Notes under the pieces: model-generated | Told to the model about the DNA's origin: nothing | Seen by the model: the letters and a program-made list of their open reading frames with translations, nothing else | Database searches by the model: none | Shown: one piece after another, positions 1 to 7,320 of the stretch | Numbering within the stretch: position 1 is the stretch's first letter | Layout of the letters: every line of letters starts with the position of its first letter | Assembly (NCBI GenBank): GCA_022730285.1 | Contig: DZCQ01000027.1 | Coordinates: forward strand, 1-13,299 | Source of the DNA: Flavobacterium psychrophilum | GTDB lineage: Bacteria; Bacteroidota; Bacteroidia; Flavobacteriales; Flavobacteriaceae | Direction of reading: 5' to 3' | DNA length: 13,299 nucleotides | Program-made: the position numbers and the translations under genes

Positions 1-6
1 AAAATT

Positions 7-528
7 ATGAAAAATTTAAAAAACACAATCGTAAAAGTAATGCTAGTAGCATTCACAATTTTCTCAATTTCATTAACAACTTCTTGCTCTAGTGATGATG
101 AAACACCTCAAAACCAAACACCAGTAGGTTCTGACTATTTTTTTAGAGCAAAAGTAAATACTGTGAGTTATGATGCTACTGCAGCACAAACCAATGCTAC
201 AAAAATTGGTTCAGGCGCAACTACCACAATAACTATTAACAGTGCAATTGGTGGCAAGAGTTTCAAGTTTACGCTAATTGGCACACCTGCAACAGGTACT
301 TATCCTTTGGATTATAATTCGTCAAATGGTGATTTGGGATATGTAGAATCTTCATTAAATTATTCCACATTAATTTGTCCAGACAATTCTGGAACATTGA
401 CAATTACAACTTTGAACAGCACTTCAATTGAAGGTACTTTTAATTTTGTTGTAAAATCATCAACAATTTGCTCTGATGCTGCAAAAACAATTACTGAGGG
501 TTCTTTTAAAAGCCGTTTTATTATTTAA
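7..528 (+). CDS. Small surface lipoprotein, DUF6252-like
   Basis: The 173-residue protein begins with a lipoprotein signal peptide: Lys-rich start, hydrophobic core, and lipobox LTTSC with the acylated Cys at residue 27. The residues straight after it are SSDDE, which fits the lipoprotein export signal that sends Bacteroidota lipoproteins to the outer leaflet of the outer membrane. The rest is Thr/Ser/Gly-rich and looks all-beta. Its C-terminal pattern (a TLTI strand, then GTFNF, then EGSFKSRF) recalls the small Flavobacterium lipoproteins grouped as DUF6252; this is recognition by eye. It resembles the lipoprotein at 3166-3621 in layout. It is the first visible gene of a co-directional envelope cluster, 19 bases ahead of the next start. 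Only six bases precede the ATG, so its promoter cannot be seen. Biochemical role is unknown. Confidence 0.85.
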   Translation: MKNLKNTIVKVMLVAFTIFSISLTTSCSSDDETPQNQTPVGSDYFFRAKVNTVSYDATAAQTNATKIGSGATTTITINSAIGGKSFKFTLIGTPATGTYPLDYNSSNGDLGYVESSLNYSTLICPDNSGTLTITTLNSTSIEGTFNFVVKSSTICSDAAKTITEGSFKSRFII

Positions 529-547
529 TTTAAAAAACAAAAAAATC

Positions 548-1711
548 ATGAAAACACTAAAAAACACATTCGCAATCTTATTCATTTCATTACTAACAAT
601 TTGCTCTGCCAGTTCGCTATTGCTCGTGTCTTGTTCCCATGACGATGATCCTATCCCAGTTCCAGAACCAATAGTCGTAGCTCCAGGAAGCAATCAAACA
701 TATACTATGGTAGCATCTGGTTATTATCATTCGTTAGCTATAAAAACAGATGGTACATTATGGTCTTGGGGATCTAATGGTGTAGGACAATTAGGTTATA
801 CAACAGCAACAAGTACTGGTGTGAAATATCCTCATCAAGTAGGAACTAGTACTTGGAAAACGATTGCAACAGGAGCAAGTTTTAATTTAGGTATCAAAAC
901 CGATGGAACACTTTGGGGTTGGGGAAATAATGATTTCGGACAACTTGGAGATGCTTTAGTGGCCAGAACACTTCCATCTCAGATAGGAACTGCTACCAAC
1001 TGGAGAACCATTGCAGCAGGACAATACCACACACTTGCTATAAAAACTGATGGAACACTTTGGGTATGTGGCATAAATAATTTATATAATTTAGGAGACG
1101 GAACTACAATGAACAGAACTTCGTTTACACAAATTGGAACAGCAACTAACTGGAAAGAAATTGCAGCAGGAAACACCTTTAGTATTGCCATAAAAACAGA
1201 TGGAACTTTGTGGAAATGGGGAACACTACAAGGTGGAATCATAATGACTCCAACTCAAATGGGAACTGCAACTAACTGGAAGACAATATCAGCTGGAGAT
1301 AATCAAGCTTTAGGATTAAAAAACGATAATACTTTATGGGTTTGGGGAAATAATGCTAATGGTCAATTAGGAGATGGTACAACAACCTCTACAGTAAACC
1401 CTGTGCAACTTGGAACGGCTACTTGGAAAACGGCTTCAAGCGGAAAAAGAACAACATATGGCATAAAATCTGATGGCACATTATGGACTTGGGGAAAGAA
1501 TGATTACGGACAACTGGCTGATGGAACACTTATAGATGCACTAACACCACATCAAATAGGTACAGAAACCACTTGGAATACGGTTTATACTACTTTACAA
1601 CATTCACTAGCAACAAAAACAGATAATTCTTTGTGGGCTTGTGGAAATAATGGCAGTGGACAATTAGGTGACGGAACGAATGATAATACTAAAATTCTAA
1701 AAAGAATTTAG
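548..1711 (+). CDS. RCC1-repeat (seven-bladed propeller) surface lipoprotein
   Basis: The 387-residue protein has a signal peptide with lipobox LLVSC (Cys 29) followed by SHDDD, an acidic stretch fitting outer-leaflet surface export. From about residue 53 to the end lie seven RCC1-type repeats of roughly 45-50 residues, each with a core like IKTDGTLWSWG followed by NxxGQLGDGT. Seven repeats are what a closed RCC1 propeller needs. Blade 4 is shortened and lacks the NxxGQLGDGT part. RCC1 propellers are usually protein-interaction platforms; in bacteria the partners are mostly unknown. An in-frame ATG at 476 lies inside the upstream gene; the start at 548 was chosen because it places the signal peptide and lipobox at the N-terminus. 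The stop is two bases before the next start, suggesting translational coupling. Confidence 0.9.
   Translation: MKTLKNTFAILFISLLTICSASSLLLVSCSHDDDPIPVPEPIVVAPGSNQTYTMVASGYYHSLAIKTDGTLWSWGSNGVGQLGYTTATSTGVKYPHQVGTSTWKTIATGASFNLGIKTDGTLWGWGNNDFGQLGDALVARTLPSQIGTATNWRTIAAGQYHTLAIKTDGTLWVCGINNLYNLGDGTTMNRTSFTQIGTATNWKEIAAGNTFSIAIKTDGTLWKWGTLQGGIIMTPTQMGTATNWKTISAGDNQALGLKNDNTLWVWGNNANGQLGDGTTTSTVNPVQLGTATWKTASSGKRTTYGIKSDGTLWTWGKNDYGQLADGTLIDALTPHQIGTETTWNTVYTTLQHSLATKTDNSLWACGNNGSGQLGDGTNDNTKILKRI
704..1708 (+). repeat. Seven degenerate RCC1-coding tandem repeats
   Basis: A roughly 150-base unit recurs seven times inside the lipoprotein gene. It is most visible in variants of ATAAAAACNGATGGNAC followed by a TGG-rich stretch near positions 739, 894, 1040, 1190 and 1461. 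The copies differ at many third positions, so they are old rather than freshly amplified. The fourth unit is shorter than the others. Confidence 0.8.
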
Positions 1712-1713
1712 CC

Positions 1714-2979
1714 ATGAAAACTAGTTTTAAAACAATAGTTTTTCTTTTTACTGTCTTCTTTTTTCAAAATGCAAACGCTCAATTTCATGACAGATTGGCC
1801 AAAAAAGTGCATAGAGCAACCGAAAGAGCTATTGAGAGAAAAGTAGAACAAAAAGCTACTAAAGAGACTAATGAGGCGATGGACGAAGTTTTGAATAATA
1901 AAAAAAACACTAACTCTTCTTCATCAGAATCTTCAAAAAGCAAAATGATTTCTAAATCAGGAAGCGATTTTGTTGCTGGAACGAAAGTGATTTTTGAAGA
2001 AAAATTCAGCAATGATGCCATTGGTGATTTTCCAGTAAATTGGTTTACCAACAGTAGTGGCGAAATTGTAAATTTTGATGGAGATTCAAAAAAATGGCTT
2101 CAAATTTCAGATAAAGGAAGTTTTTTACCATTGAATGTATCAAAGTTGCCAGAGAATTTCACTTTTGAATTTGATGTAACTACAACCGATAATTTTAATT
2201 TTTATTCAACAGCATTAAATATTGTTTTTACAGAAAAAGTAAGTAAAGCTGATAATACTTGGAATACCACTTTTAAACGAAAAGAGGCTATGATTTTTAA
2301 TATGCATCCAGCAAATTCATTAGCAGGAACGGTTGGAAGTAGCAGTATTTCGGTAATTTCTGAAAAGAAGGAAATTATGAAAAACAAAATAGAAGTTTCC
2401 AATTTTAACAAAAATAACAATTCGATTAGAGTGCAAGTTTGGCGACAAAAAAATCGTTTCAGAATGTATGTCGATGGCAAGAAATATTGGGATTTACCAA
2501 CTGCATTTGGCGATTCTAATTATAATCAAATCATTTTTTATATTGGTACTTATAAAAACACAACCGACAAGTTTTTTATTTCAAATTTGAAACTAGCCGA
2601 AGCTGGTTCAGATACACGTCATAAATTGATAGAAACTGGAAAATTTACAACCAACGAAATTTTATTTGATACCAATAAAGCAACGATAAAGTCATCGAGT
2701 AAAACGGTTTTAGACGATTTAGGAAAAGCATTAAAAGAAAATGCATCTGTAAAAATTAGTATTGTGGGGCATACTGATTCTGATGGAAATGATAACGAGA
2801 ACCTAAAATTATCAGAAAAAAGAGCACAAAGTGTAGCCAATTATTTTGTTACAAATTTTGGTATAGAAAAATCGAGAATGACAACTTCAGGAAAAGGAGA
2901 ATCTGAACCTATATCTGATAATGATTCTGAAGAAAGAAAAAAAGAAAATCGAAGAGTCGAATTTAATAGTATAGAATAA
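1714..2979 (+). CDS. OmpA-family protein with lectin-like central domain
   Basis: The 421-residue protein starts with a cleavable signal peptide (about 1-22, ending NANA before Gln). A charged, probably helical segment (about 25-62) and a Ser-rich linker follow. The central region (about 85-300) is all-beta, with features such as FTFEFDV, FRMYVDG and FFISNLKLAEAG that resemble LamG/concanavalin-type jelly rolls. The last 110 residues are an OmpA C-terminal domain: ILFDTN near 315, GHTDSDG with Asp355, a LSEKRA helix, and a terminal ENRRVEF. That domain normally binds diaminopimelate in peptidoglycan, so the protein probably tethers something to the cell wall from the periplasmic side. No transmembrane barrel is evident. 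It begins two bases after the RCC1 lipoprotein, so the two are probably made together. The binding partner of the central domain is unknown. Confidence 0.88.
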   Translation: MKTSFKTIVFLFTVFFFQNANAQFHDRLAKKVHRATERAIERKVEQKATKETNEAMDEVLNNKKNTNSSSSESSKSKMISKSGSDFVAGTKVIFEEKFSNDAIGDFPVNWFTNSSGEIVNFDGDSKKWLQISDKGSFLPLNVSKLPENFTFEFDVTTTDNFNFYSTALNIVFTEKVSKADNTWNTTFKRKEAMIFNMHPANSLAGTVGSSSISVISEKKEIMKNKIEVSNFNKNNNSIRVQVWRQKNRFRMYVDGKKYWDLPTAFGDSNYNQIIFYIGTYKNTTDKFFISNLKLAEAGSDTRHKLIETGKFTTNEILFDTNKATIKSSSKTVLDDLGKALKENASVKISIVGHTDSDGNDNENLKLSEKRAQSVANYFVTNFGIEKSRMTTSGKGESEPISDNDSEERKKENRRVEFNSIE

Positions 2980-2994
2980 TCTCAATTCGTGATA

Positions 2995-3147
2995 ATGCTA
3001 AAAAACTCTAAAATATATAGTGCTGATTTAGAAAAACTTACATTCAATAAAATTTACATTAATGTAAATCATTTGAAAAAAGGAAATTATGAACTCAATA
3101 TTATTAATAAAAACAAACTGATTACCAAAACAAATTTCAAAAAATAA
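2995..3147 (+). pseudogene. Short ORF or gene relic with T9SS tail-like end
   Basis: An open stretch of 50 codons starts at ATG 2995 and lies in the same frame as the preceding OmpA gene, so the frame is open from just after that stop (2980) to 3147. The second half reads INVNHLKKGNYELNI and ends ITKTNFKK. This pattern (L-x-x-G-x-Y-x-L-x-I, then a charged stretch, then a basic FxK end) is that of type A sorting tails of the type IX secretion system. It has no signal peptide and no body for such a tail to serve. It may be the last piece of a lost secreted protein, an old extension of the OmpA protein, or a small real gene. I favour a relic. Confidence 0.4.
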
Positions 3148-3165
3148 TCTTTAACAAAAATCCTT

Positions 3166-3621
3166 ATGAAAACAACTTTTTTAAAACAACTTTTAATCTT
3201 ATTTTTTGTAACTTTTAGTCTTATATCATGTAATAATGATGATGTTGCAAGTCCACCGCCTCCACCAGGATTACCAGAACTTTTATATGCCGAAGGTGGA
3301 GCATCAAGTATGTCATCTGTTACAAATCCTATTGCAAATGCAAGTGAAAAAGAAATTTTTGGGAGAAATGGAACAAGTGAAATTATTAAAATAAAATTAA
3401 CTTCCTTAGCCGTTGGAACTTACACAATTGATGGAGGTAATGAATTTACATACACAAGACCTACAACATCAAGCCCTTGGGTTGCTGGAACAGGTACTAT
3501 AACCATTACATTAAATGTAGGAAATCAATTATCTGGCACTTTTGATTTAAATTCAGGAACTAGCACTCTAGGAATTAATCAAGTAAATGGTCGATTCTCG
3601 AATATTGTAATTAATCCTTAA
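3166..3621 (+). CDS. Small surface lipoprotein with proline linker, DUF6252-like
   Basis: The 151-residue protein has a lipoprotein signal peptide with lipobox SLISC (Cys 22), followed by NNDD, a likely surface-export signal. A short PPPPPG linker follows, then a beta-rich domain. Its end has a TITITLNVG strand, then LSGTFDLN, then NGRFSNIVI. That order matches the end of the lipoprotein at 7-528 and the DUF6252 type, so the two may be diverged paralogues. It sits 11 bases ahead of the S74 fibre gene, suggesting linked expression. No catalytic motif is visible and its function is unknown; a structural or ligand-binding part of the surface assembly is my inference. Confidence 0.85.
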   Translation: MKTTFLKQLLILFFVTFSLISCNNDDVASPPPPPGLPELLYAEGGASSMSSVTNPIANASEKEIFGRNGTSEIIKIKLTSLAVGTYTIDGGNEFTYTRPTTSSPWVAGTGTITITLNVGNQLSGTFDLNSGTSTLGINQVNGRFSNIVINP

Positions 3622-3632
3622 AAATAATAGTT

Positions 3633-5894
3633 ATGAAAAAATATTTTAAAATACTTATTCTATTGCCTTTCTTTTCATTGGCACAAGTAGGAATAGGCAC
3701 TACGACTCCTAATGGAGCGTTAGACATTCAGTCGTCAAACAATGGACTAGTTATACCACGAGTACAACTAACTTCCATTGCTGACAATGTGACAGTTGTA
3801 AACCCAAATGCTTCACCATTATTAACATCTACACTAGTATATAATCTGGCACCAGCTGGGGTTGTACCTAATAATGTAGTAGCAGGTTTTTATTATTGGA
3901 ATAATATTGCAAGTAGATGGATCGCAGTAAATGGGGTTGCAGGCTGGGAACTAGATGGTAATACAGCTATTACTAATCCTGTCGTTCCTGTTACTTATGG
4001 GACATCGACTATTGGTGTAGCAGAAAATTTTTTAGGTACAACCGATGCAAATGATATTACTTTTGGTACTAATACTATCGAGAGAATGCGTATAAAACAG
4101 ACCACTGGTAATGTAGGGATAGGACTTGCGAATCCATTATACAAATTAGATGCATTAAGTAACGACTTTAGAACAGGAAATTTTCTAAATAACTATTTAG
4201 GAAATTCCGATAGATATGGTGTTTATTCTTCTTCAGTGAATGCTCCTGGATATGGATTAGGAGGTTACTTTGAAGGAGGTTATATAGGTGCAAATTTCCG
4301 TGTTAATCCGACTACCTATACGGGTGATGCGTATGGAATTTTTGTTAGTGCAACAGGTAGTGCAGGTAATAGATATGGTGGGAATTTTAATGTTTCTGGT
4401 ACAGGGACAACTAATTATGCAGGTTTTTTCTCATCGACAGGAGCAACAAATAATTATGGAGTTATTGTTCCTAATGGTTCTGGGCGAAGTGGCTTTGGAA
4501 CTGTTGTGCCAGAACAAGTGCTTACCTCAAATTATGGATTAAATATTGATCAAAATAATTCTAATACAGGAACTCCAACAAATGCTCTTACCTTTGGTAG
4601 TGGTAGCGGAGAAGGAATAGGTAGCAAACGAAGCGCTACTGGAAATCCGTTTGGACTGGATTTTTATACCAATTTTGTAAATAGAATGCGTATTTTTAAT
4701 CCTGGAGAAGTAGTTATTGGTCAAAATAGTGGTGGTGTTATTACTCCAGGAGTATTGGGTAGTTTAAATTCAAGTTTAACTGTTTGGAATCCGTCCACTG
4801 TATCTGGAACTACAGATATTCCTGTGCTAATTGCAAAACATTCGGGTAGTTCGGGTACAACTTGGCAAATGGGAAGTATCGAATATTATACCGAAGGTGA
4901 GGCAAATATTGGCTTTACATATCAACTTTCTCCTTTAAACAGTCATACAGGGACAAACTTAGGGGATCCAATCGGAAGTAAATATCTTGGATTCAGATGG
5001 AACCAGCTATTTTGTTCAGTAGCTCCTAACGTGAGTTCGGATATTACGTTAAAAAAAGACATTCAGAAAGTGCCGTACGGAATACACCAATTACGTGATA
5101 TAAGCCCTATAACGTATAAGTTTAAAAAAGATAATGCTGGAACCGATAGTGATGTTCCAGATGACGAAAAAAGAACTCACATTGGGTTTAGTGCACAAGA
5201 GCTAAAACAAATTGTCCCTGAAATTGTTTCTTCGTGGGATTATATGTCTAATAATGAAGAAGGCTATATTAAAGCAAAAACACCAACATTAGGAGTAATA
5301 TATGAAGAAATAATCCCTGTTACTGTAAATGCAATCAAGCAATTAGATCAGCAACAGCAAGATATTATAAAAACCATTACCATTTCTGATTTTGGAACAA
5401 TCGAATCGAATACTGATGAGGTTATTGTAAATTATAGTGCCGAATTTATACAAAAACTGCAAGGAAATCCTATTGTTACTATTACAGCAATTGTTCCTAA
5501 TGCTAATTATTTTATAAAAAGTCAGAATAAAAATGGTTTTGTTGTAAAAAATAATAACCCCAATCAAACTGTCTCTTTCAATTGGATGACAATGGCAAAA
5601 ATAAATGAAATTGCTTTAGAAATAAAAACAGATTATACACCTGAAATGCACCAACAAAAGCTAAGTCAAATAGCTGCTTTCGAATCTTCTTTACCTACAA
5701 ACGAAGCTGCATTAAGTTCCGTTATGGCAAAGATAAGGGCTAAAAATAGTCAACAAAAAGCACAAACAAATCCAGCACAAGAGCAAATGATAAAAGATGC
5801 AGAAAAAGTGAGAGAAAACACGCAAAAATTGCAAAAAGAATATTTAGAACATGAGAAAACAGAAACTAAAAAAAGAGAAAATATAAACAAATAA
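3633..5894 (+). CDS. Secreted fibre-like protein with Peptidase_S74 chaperone domain
   Basis: The 753-residue protein has a signal peptide (about 1-17, ending SLA before Gln). Residues 18-460 are Gly/Asn/Thr-rich and beta-like, with repeated phrases such as VGIGTTTPNGALDI (19-32), ERMRIKQTTGNVGIG (150-164) and NRMRIFNPGEVVIG (350-363). This is the style of phage tail-fibre-like surface proteins in Bacteroidota. A Peptidase_S74 domain spans about 465-590. It carries SDITLKKDI with Ser469 and Lys474, the same spacing as the self-cleavage pair of endosialidase (Ser911/Lys916), and later HIGFSAQELKQIVPEI. In that family the domain drives trimer folding and then cuts itself off before the Ser. A Gln/Lys/Glu-rich region predicted to be helical or coiled-coil fills about 640-753. 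It is the last gene of the cluster, before the terminator at 5957. Its ligand is unknown. Confidence 0.9.
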   Translation: MKKYFKILILLPFFSLAQVGIGTTTPNGALDIQSSNNGLVIPRVQLTSIADNVTVVNPNASPLLTSTLVYNLAPAGVVPNNVVAGFYYWNNIASRWIAVNGVAGWELDGNTAITNPVVPVTYGTSTIGVAENFLGTTDANDITFGTNTIERMRIKQTTGNVGIGLANPLYKLDALSNDFRTGNFLNNYLGNSDRYGVYSSSVNAPGYGLGGYFEGGYIGANFRVNPTTYTGDAYGIFVSATGSAGNRYGGNFNVSGTGTTNYAGFFSSTGATNNYGVIVPNGSGRSGFGTVVPEQVLTSNYGLNIDQNNSNTGTPTNALTFGSGSGEGIGSKRSATGNPFGLDFYTNFVNRMRIFNPGEVVIGQNSGGVITPGVLGSLNSSLTVWNPSTVSGTTDIPVLIAKHSGSSGTTWQMGSIEYYTEGEANIGFTYQLSPLNSHTGTNLGDPIGSKYLGFRWNQLFCSVAPNVSSDITLKKDIQKVPYGIHQLRDISPITYKFKKDNAGTDSDVPDDEKRTHIGFSAQELKQIVPEIVSSWDYMSNNEEGYIKAKTPTLGVIYEEIIPVTVNAIKQLDQQQQDIIKTITISDFGTIESNTDEVIVNYSAEFIQKLQGNPIVTITAIVPNANYFIKSQNKNGFVVKNNNPNQTVSFNWMTMAKINEIALEIKTDYTPEMHQQKLSQIAAFESSLPTNEAALSSVMAKIRAKNSQQKAQTNPAQEQMIKDAEKVRENTQKLQKEYLEHEKTETKKRENINK

Positions 5895-5956
5895 TCGTTA
5901 TGAAAATAAACAAAAAATATTTTTGTTAGTTGCTTAAAGAGTTTGTTTTAAATAAT

Positions 5957-5981
5957 AAAAAGCAGTACCAAACTGCTTTTT
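5957..5981. terminator. Bidirectional intrinsic terminator
   Basis: A perfect 10-bp stem (AAAAAGCAGT pairing with ACTGCTTTTT) encloses the five-base loop ACCAA. The T-run at the right end serves the envelope cluster on the plus strand. The A-run at the left end gives a T-run on the minus strand for the DUF1573 gene that ends at 6009. Confidence 0.85.
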
Positions 5982-6008
5982 ATTGTTTAAGGTAATGTTA
6001 AAAGTACT

Positions 6009-6437
6009 TTAATTGCTTGGCACAGATTTTTTCTTCTCCATGATGTTTACTTCTTCTGGAACAACTACTGTTCCCTTTATTTTTAAAGGAACTTTTCCAG
6101 CATCATAATTCATTGCATTACTTTCAACCGTAATAGTTTTACGAATTGGACCGGGGTTCATATTGTATTTAACTTCAATTTTTCCTGTTTTCCCTGGCAG
6201 AATAGGTTCAGTTGGTTTTGTAGGTACTGTACATCCACAAGAGGACAAAACATTTGTAATTATTAATGGTGCATCTCCCGTGTTTGTAAATTCAAAAGTA
6301 CGAACTCCATTATCATTATCTTTTGTAACGGTACCATAATCAATGGTATTATCTTTCTCTTTAAACTCAATTTTAGCCTGTGCTTGTGCTAAAAAACCAA
6401 AACTACTTACTGCAATTAATGTGAAAATTTTTTTCAT
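6009..6437 (-). CDS. Secreted DUF1573 protein
   Basis: The 142-residue protein has a signal peptide (about 1-20, ending LAQAQA) and one DUF1573 domain, an Ig-like beta fold (ASPM/SPD-2/Hydin type). Hallmarks are FEFTNTGDAPLIITNVLSSC at about 48-67, SCGCTVP with Cys67 and Cys69, and PGKTGKIEV at 81-89. The CGC motif is the conserved signature of the family. Bacteroidota carry many copies of such proteins, placed in the periplasm or on the surface, with no firmly established function. It is transcribed opposite to its neighbours and shares the terminator at 5957-5981 with the converging envelope cluster. A promoter is visible 20 bases upstream. Confidence 0.92.
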   Translation of the reverse strand: MKKIFTLIAVSSFGFLAQAQAKIEFKEKDNTIDYGTVTKDNDNGVRTFEFTNTGDAPLIITNVLSSCGCTVPTKPTEPILPGKTGKIEVKYNMNPGPIRKTITVESNAMNYDAGKVPLKIKGTVVVPEEVNIMEKKKSVPSN

Positions 6438-6456
6438 GACTATTATTTTATAATTG

Positions 6457-6487
6457 TAAAGCTATTAATTTTTATTTAAACATGCAA
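6457..6487 (-). promoter_or_regulatory. Bacteroidota-type promoter for DUF1573 gene
   Basis: Read on the minus strand, TTG (6487-6485) is followed by a 20-base spacer and then TAGCTTTA (6464-6457). This matches the Bacteroidota -33/-7 pattern TTG and TAnnTTTG with one mismatch at the last base. The ATG is 19 bases beyond it. Confidence 0.6.
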
Positions 6488-6571
6488 CTATCTTAGCATA
6501 AAAGACATGTTTCTATGTTATTTTCAAATTATGTGCCAAAAAATTAAAATGGTTTTTAAAAAAAATAGTCG

Positions 6572-6579
6572 CATCTTTG
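6572..6579 (+). promoter_or_regulatory. Probable -7 box for HAD gene
   Basis: CATCTTTG differs from the TAnnTTTG consensus only at its first base and lies 19 bases before the first possible start codon. The expected TTG position about 20 bases upstream holds ATGG, so the -33 element is weak. Confidence 0.45.
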
Positions 6580-6598
6580 TATTTGTAATATAAATAGG

Positions 6599-7267
6599 AT
6601 GCATACAATGATAAAAACAGTGATTTTTGATATGGATGGAGTGATTGTAAATACAGAACCTATTCATAATCAAGCATATAAAGAGCAATTTAAACAACTT
6701 GGTATTGAGGTTAGTCCTGAAATGTATGCAACGTTCATGGGGAAATCTACTCAAAATGTTTTTCAAAAACTAAAAGAAGATTTTCAGTTAAATCAAACAA
6801 TTACCGAGTTAATTGATGTAAAACGAGCATTATTTACAAAGGCATTTTATCTAGATAATGAGCTTACTTTGTTAGATGGTGTTGAGGATTTGATTAAAAA
6901 CTTAGTTACAAACGGTATGCAACTTATACTAGCATCTTCCTCATCTAAGGAAACAATAAATAGTGTTTTTACGAGATTTAATTTGCATTCCTATTTTGAT
7001 TTTATTGTTTCTGGTGAAGATTTTGTGAAGTCAAAACCAGATCCAAGTATTTTTATACATGCTGCAAAATTATCCGGGGGTTCTAAAGATGAATGTATTG
7101 TAATAGAAGATAGTACAAACGGAATTCTCGCTTCGAAACTTGCAGGGATTTATTGTATTGGATATGATAGTCCTAATTCTAAATTGCAAGATTACTCTAA
7201 TGCAAATATGGTAATTACAGATTTTAAAACCCTTAATTATGAAGAAATTAGAGCATTAAAGAATTAA
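6599..7267 (+). CDS. HAD-family hydrolase (beta-phosphoglucomutase-like)
   Basis: The 222-residue protein is a haloacid dehalogenase superfamily enzyme with a helical cap in the usual place for subfamily I. Motif I is DMDGVIVNTEP, with the nucleophile Asp11 and the acid/base Asp13. Motif II is LASSSSKET (about 111-119), motif III the Lys in KSKPDPS (Lys146), and motif IV IEDSTNGI with Glu170 and Asp171. All catalytic residues are present. The DGVIVNTEP form is typical of beta-phosphoglucomutases and small sugar-phosphate phosphatases; the substrate cannot be read from sequence. It is probably cytosolic, with no signal peptide. A second ATG at 6608 gives the more canonical start MIKTVIFDMDG and may be the true one. 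It shares a 161-base divergent promoter region with the DUF1573 gene. Confidence 0.92.
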   Translation: MHTMIKTVIFDMDGVIVNTEPIHNQAYKEQFKQLGIEVSPEMYATFMGKSTQNVFQKLKEDFQLNQTITELIDVKRALFTKAFYLDNELTLLDGVEDLIKNLVTNGMQLILASSSSKETINSVFTRFNLHSYFDFIVSGEDFVKSKPDPSIFIHAAKLSGGSKDECIVIEDSTNGILASKLAGIYCIGYDSPNSKLQDYSNANMVITDFKTLNYEEIRALKN

Positions 7268-7320
7268 TACTAATTTTTTTTAAGTAATTTTATACACTTA
7301 TTAAATGTAAAAATGTAAAA

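Noticed and set aside
476..547. Upstream in-frame ATG for the RCC1 lipoprotein
   Set aside because: It lies inside the preceding gene and would bury the signal peptide and lipobox 24 residues into the protein; the start at 548 gives a normal lipoprotein.
979..1242. Antisense ORF within the RCC1 gene
   Set aside because: It mirrors the repeat structure of the real gene on the other strand and shows no protein features of its own.
4288..4542. 84-codon ORF overlapping the S74 gene in another frame
   Set aside because: The S74 frame is continuous here with clear family features; the overlap product is low-complexity and lacks recognisable motifs.
5900..5929. Nine-codon ORF (MKINKKYFC) after the S74 gene, possibly a lost gene start
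   Set aside because: It begins like an envelope gene but stops at once, and no continuing coding signal is seen in any frame before the terminator.
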